64,000 nt of DNA from 55-13 sp964501275. GTDB lineage: Bacteria; Armatimonadota; Fimbriimonadia; Fimbriimonadales; Fimbriimonadaceae. The position numbers and the translations under genes were made by a program. Position 1 is the stretch's first letter; the number at the start of each line of letters is the position of its first letter. The stretch is from NCBI GenBank assembly GCA_964501275.1, contig CAZCSP010000001.1, positions 157,780 to 221,779 on the forward strand. Reading direction: 5' to 3'. Below are positions 61,564 through 64,000 of the stretch, piece by piece. Below the pieces are notes generated by a model. It worked only from the letters and a program-made list of their open reading frames with translations. It was not told the origin of the DNA and did no database searches.

Positions 61564-63057
61564 GTGACCGACGCCACGCCTGCTCTCCGAGACGACGACA
61601 ACTTTGTCGCCCCCAGTCCTTGGAAGGCTTTTGCCGGGATCGCGGTTTTTGTTCTCGTCTACCTGGCGACCTCTTCTCTGGACCCCAAGCAGCGGGCGGT
61701 AGCCGCGACCTTTGCCGCCGCCGTGGTCCTCTGGATATCCGAGGCGATTCCGCTGGCGGTCACCGCCCTGCTCAGCACCGTCGCCCTCGTCGTCACGGGA
61801 GCTATGTCCAGCAAGGACGCCTTTGGCGCTTATGGCGACCAGATCATTCTGCTGTTCGTGGGGAGCTTCATTCTGGCCAAAGCGATGGAGGAATCCGGGC
61901 TGGACCGCCGCCTTGCGCTCTGGCTGCTCAGCAAGCCCTGGGCGACCCGCACCGGGTCGGCGACGCTCCTCTCCGTCGGCGCAATCGCCTGTGGCATCAG
62001 CCTCTTCGTCAGCAACACCGCCACCGCCGCCATGCTCCTCCCCATCGTCCTCACCGTGCTAAAAAGCATGGGCAAGGAGCAAGCCGGGGCACCCTACTCC
62101 ACCAGTTTCCTGCTGATGCTGACCTGGGGATCGAGCATCGCGGTCGGCACCATCATCGGGACCCCACCCAACGTGGTCGGCGTCGGGATGATCGCAGAGA
62201 CCACCGGCACCCGCATCAACTTCCTCACCTGGGCCGCCTTCGGGATGCCGATCACCCTGGTGATGCTCGTCTTCGCCTGGCTGATGCTGCGGCCCAAGTC
62301 GACCGACAAGGCGGACAACCCCGACGCGGTCCGCGCCTATGCCCAGGAGGAGATGGCCAAGCTGGGCCGGATCAAGTCTTCCGAGCGGTCCACCATCATC
62401 GCCTTCTTGGTCGCCATCGCCCTCTGGTTACTCCCCGGAATCATCGAATACACCTACGGTTCGGCCTCGGCAGTCGCTAAACTTTGGAACGCCCGACTGC
62501 CGGAAGCGGTAGCCGCGCTCTTGGGAGCCGCGATCCTATTCCTGCTACCCTGCAACGACACGGTAGAGAAACGGGCGATGACCTGGCGCAAGGCGACCAA
62601 GATCGAGTGGGGCACGATCCTCCTCTTCGCCGGTGGTCTCGCGCTGGGCAAAGCCGCCTTCGACACCGGCCTGGGCAAGTTGGTGGGCGAGTCGGTCTCC
62701 CAGGCTCTGGGGGCGAACGACGTCTGGGCCATCACCGCCCTCGCCACCGCCCTCGGTATCCTCTTGAGCGAACTCGCCAGCAACACCGCCGCTGCCAACG
62801 TGATGGTCCCGGTGGCGATGGCGATCGCCCAGGGCGCAGGCGTCAATCCTATCCCGCCGGCGTTAGGCGCGATCATCGGCGCCAACCTAGGCTTCATGCT
62901 CCCCATCAGCACCCCGCCCAACGCCATCATCTACTCCACGGGTTTGGTCCCCGCCAAGGTGATGATGCGCAAAGGCCTGCTCTTCGACATCGTGGGATTC
63001 CTGGCGACGATGATCTGTTTGAGGCTGATGTTGCCGATTTTGGGGTTGGCGGAGTAG
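61564..63057 (+). CDS. DASS-family (SLC13) anion symporter
   Basis: The 497-residue transporter starts at GTG 61564 and has 11-12 membrane helices in two inverted halves. Each half carries the Ser-Asn-Thr signature: VSNTATAAMLLPIVLTV near 148 and LASNTAAANVMVPVAMAIA near 410. The final helix is preceded by GFMLPISTPPNAIIYSTG. Members import di- or tricarboxylates, sulfate or phosphate with sodium. Specificity is not visible. A loop with EMAKLGRIKSSERSTIIAFL lies in the middle. Confidence 0.9.
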   Translation: MTDATPALRDDDNFVAPSPWKAFAGIAVFVLVYLATSSLDPKQRAVAATFAAAVVLWISEAIPLAVTALLSTVALVVTGAMSSKDAFGAYGDQIILLFVGSFILAKAMEESGLDRRLALWLLSKPWATRTGSATLLSVGAIACGISLFVSNTATAAMLLPIVLTVLKSMGKEQAGAPYSTSFLLMLTWGSSIAVGTIIGTPPNVVGVGMIAETTGTRINFLTWAAFGMPITLVMLVFAWLMLRPKSTDKADNPDAVRAYAQEEMAKLGRIKSSERSTIIAFLVAIALWLLPGIIEYTYGSASAVAKLWNARLPEAVAALLGAAILFLLPCNDTVEKRAMTWRKATKIEWGTILLFAGGLALGKAAFDTGLGKLVGESVSQALGANDVWAITALATALGILLSELASNTAAANVMVPVAMAIAQGAGVNPIPPALGAIIGANLGFMLPISTPPNAIIYSTGLVPAKVMMRKGLLFDIVGFLATMICLRLMLPILGLAE

Positions 63058-63157
63058 GGGGAGGTTTTTGGTTTTTGGTTCGGGACGGCTATCCGACTAA
63101 AAGACCGGCTCCGCAACCTAAAACCGAGGAACCCAAAACCTAAAACCAAGAGCCTCC
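63057..63157. repeat. Family E inverted repeat, copy 4
   Basis: GGGGAGGTTTTTGGTTTTTG (from 63057) faces AACCTAAAACCGAGGAACCC and AAAACCAAGAGCCTCCC (63115-63157). It follows the transporter stop directly. Confidence 0.75.
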
Positions 63158-63203
63158 CAAAAGTTAGCCCCAAAAGCTCCTCAACCTCGGCTACACTACG
63201 CCT

Positions 63204-64000
63204 ATGAGCTTTCTAAAGAAACTCTTTGGCGGCGGTGATGAAGGGGAGAAGAAGCAGGAAGGCGGGCTGCTCGACGTCATCAAACAGGCCAAGGAGATGC
63301 AGCAGCAGTTCCAGGGCCAGACTCAGACCGACTGGAGTCAGGCCTCTACCAGCGAGATCATGGCCCAGGCGACCGCCAATATGGAGATGCTCACCGGGCA
63401 AAAAGCCGAGCCCAAGACAGCATTTGTCAAGAAGACCACCTGCCACAACTGCGGCGGCGCCAAGACCCTGGCCCCCAAGACCGCCTACGTCTATTGCGAC
63501 TTCTGCGGATCGCTCACCGATTACGACTTCCAGAAAGCCTGTGAGAACCCTCAATCCGCCATGCCCGGCCCCGCCTATGAGGAGTTGGTCCGTCAGACCA
63601 ACGCCGACGCGGCGCTCGCCCGGCAGACCAAAGATCGGGATAAGTTCTATGAGATTCAGGCGAGGCTGTTCGACCGCTGGGTCGATCTATGCCCCAACGC
63701 CGTCTCGCCCCGCGCCAAGAAGGACCCCGAATACCGGGCCCAGTTGGTGAAATACATGGCGACCACCGCCGCCGTAAACGAGATGGACCCCAAGTTCCAG
63801 GAATACGCCGACAAAGTTAAACAGTTGGTCATGGGCATCAAGTGGGCCGGAATGTTCCCCAAAATGACCGCCGAAAGCTCCACTTTCTGGCCGATGTACG
63901 AGGTCGTGAAGGAACAGTTGGAATACAGCTTCACCGTCCTCAAGCGCGAAGGCGTCCTGGATATGCACCCGGACCAGGCCCCCGAGTCGCTCCAAAGGCG
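63204..64000 (+). CDS. Zinc-ribbon protein, 3' end beyond the window
   Basis: The frame starts at ATG 63204 and is still open at the edge (265 codons visible). The N-terminus MSFLKKLFGGGDEGEKK is followed by a Gln/Met-rich helix (DVIKQAKEMQQQFQGQTQTD). A zinc ribbon then follows: CHNC near residue 80 and CDFC near 97, separated by about 15 residues, with a hydrophobic YVY between. The rest is helical. Relatives with MSFLKKLFGG starts are often zinc-ribbon envelope or SPFH-linked proteins; I cannot name a family. Confidence 0.75.
   Translation, partial: MSFLKKLFGGGDEGEKKQEGGLLDVIKQAKEMQQQFQGQTQTDWSQASTSEIMAQATANMEMLTGQKAEPKTAFVKKTTCHNCGGAKTLAPKTAYVYCDFCGSLTDYDFQKACENPQSAMPGPAYEELVRQTNADAALARQTKDRDKFYEIQARLFDRWVDLCPNAVSPRAKKDPEYRAQLVKYMATTAAVNEMDPKFQEYADKVKQLVMGIKWAGMFPKMTAESSTFWPMYEVVKEQLEYSFTVLKREGVLDMHPDQAPESLQR

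Noticed and set aside
61374..62480. 368-codon open frame on the plus strand
   Set aside because: It crosses the divergent gap and then runs in a second frame inside the DASS transporter; Arg/His-rich sequence with no domain.
57152..64000. 16S rRNA gene upstream of 23S
   Set aside because: The region is filled with protein genes and repeats, and none of the universal 16S segments is present.

Overview
The window is a high-GC bacterial chromosome segment with about 55 protein-coding genes on both strands. It carries a 23S-5S rRNA operon but no 16S rRNA gene and no tRNA gene. A PEP-CTERM protein (15938-16618), the C-terminal end of an H-X9-DG prepilin-like protein (1-127), kdsB (so an LPS outer membrane), many secreted hypothetical proteins and DUF1559/DinB/Uma2-type genes together suggest a diderm of the Armatimonadota (Fimbriimonadia-like) or a related environmental lineage. 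This placement is an inference from gene content, not from a tree.

Layout. 1-6.9 kb: prepilin-like end, small lipoprotein, MacB/FtsX permease, then a leftward operon of membrane protein, VIT-domain/coiled-coil protein and beta-propeller protein. 6.9-18 kb: secreted CocE/NonD hydrolase, secreted hypothetical, DinB, NTF2-like, kdsB, DUF4139, aldo/keto reductase, PEP-CTERM protein, PcfJ-like protein. 18-30.5 kb: FAD oxidase, DUF559 nuclease, TPR protein, large secreted protein, tandem Uma2 genes, HAD phosphatase, glycine-rich RRM protein, alpha-glucan phosphorylase, AXE1-type esterase. 30.5-41.3 kb: livF-like ATPase, rimI, tsaD, then leftward xerC/D-like recombinase, GT39-like transferase and two HD-GYP genes, acyl-CoA dehydrogenase and infC-rpmI-rplT. 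41.5-50.5 kb: FadN-like beta-oxidation enzyme, etfBA, a parvulin, mazG, S1/P1 nuclease, DUF6265 protein, cytochrome c/copper monooxygenase. 50.6-64 kb: hydroxyproline module, a frameshifted SRPBCC gene, 5S and 23S rRNA, DinB, SRPBCC membrane protein, transaldolase, cupin, DASS transporter and a truncated zinc-ribbon gene.

Connections. Acyl-CoA dehydrogenase, the FadN-like enzyme and ETF form a fatty-acid oxidation group. The proline-racemase-family protein and the OCD-family reductase form a likely trans-3-hydroxyproline to proline route. infC-rpmI-rplT is a standard translation operon with an unusual overlap and an unusual start codon.

The most distinctive property is the intergenic DNA. 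At least seven families of short inverted or word-like repeats occur. Most convergent gene pairs have a palindromic element between them, some copies show compensatory changes in the two arms, and one repeat appears to supply the tsaD start codon. Two genes look frameshifted (6310-6893 and 53367-53829).
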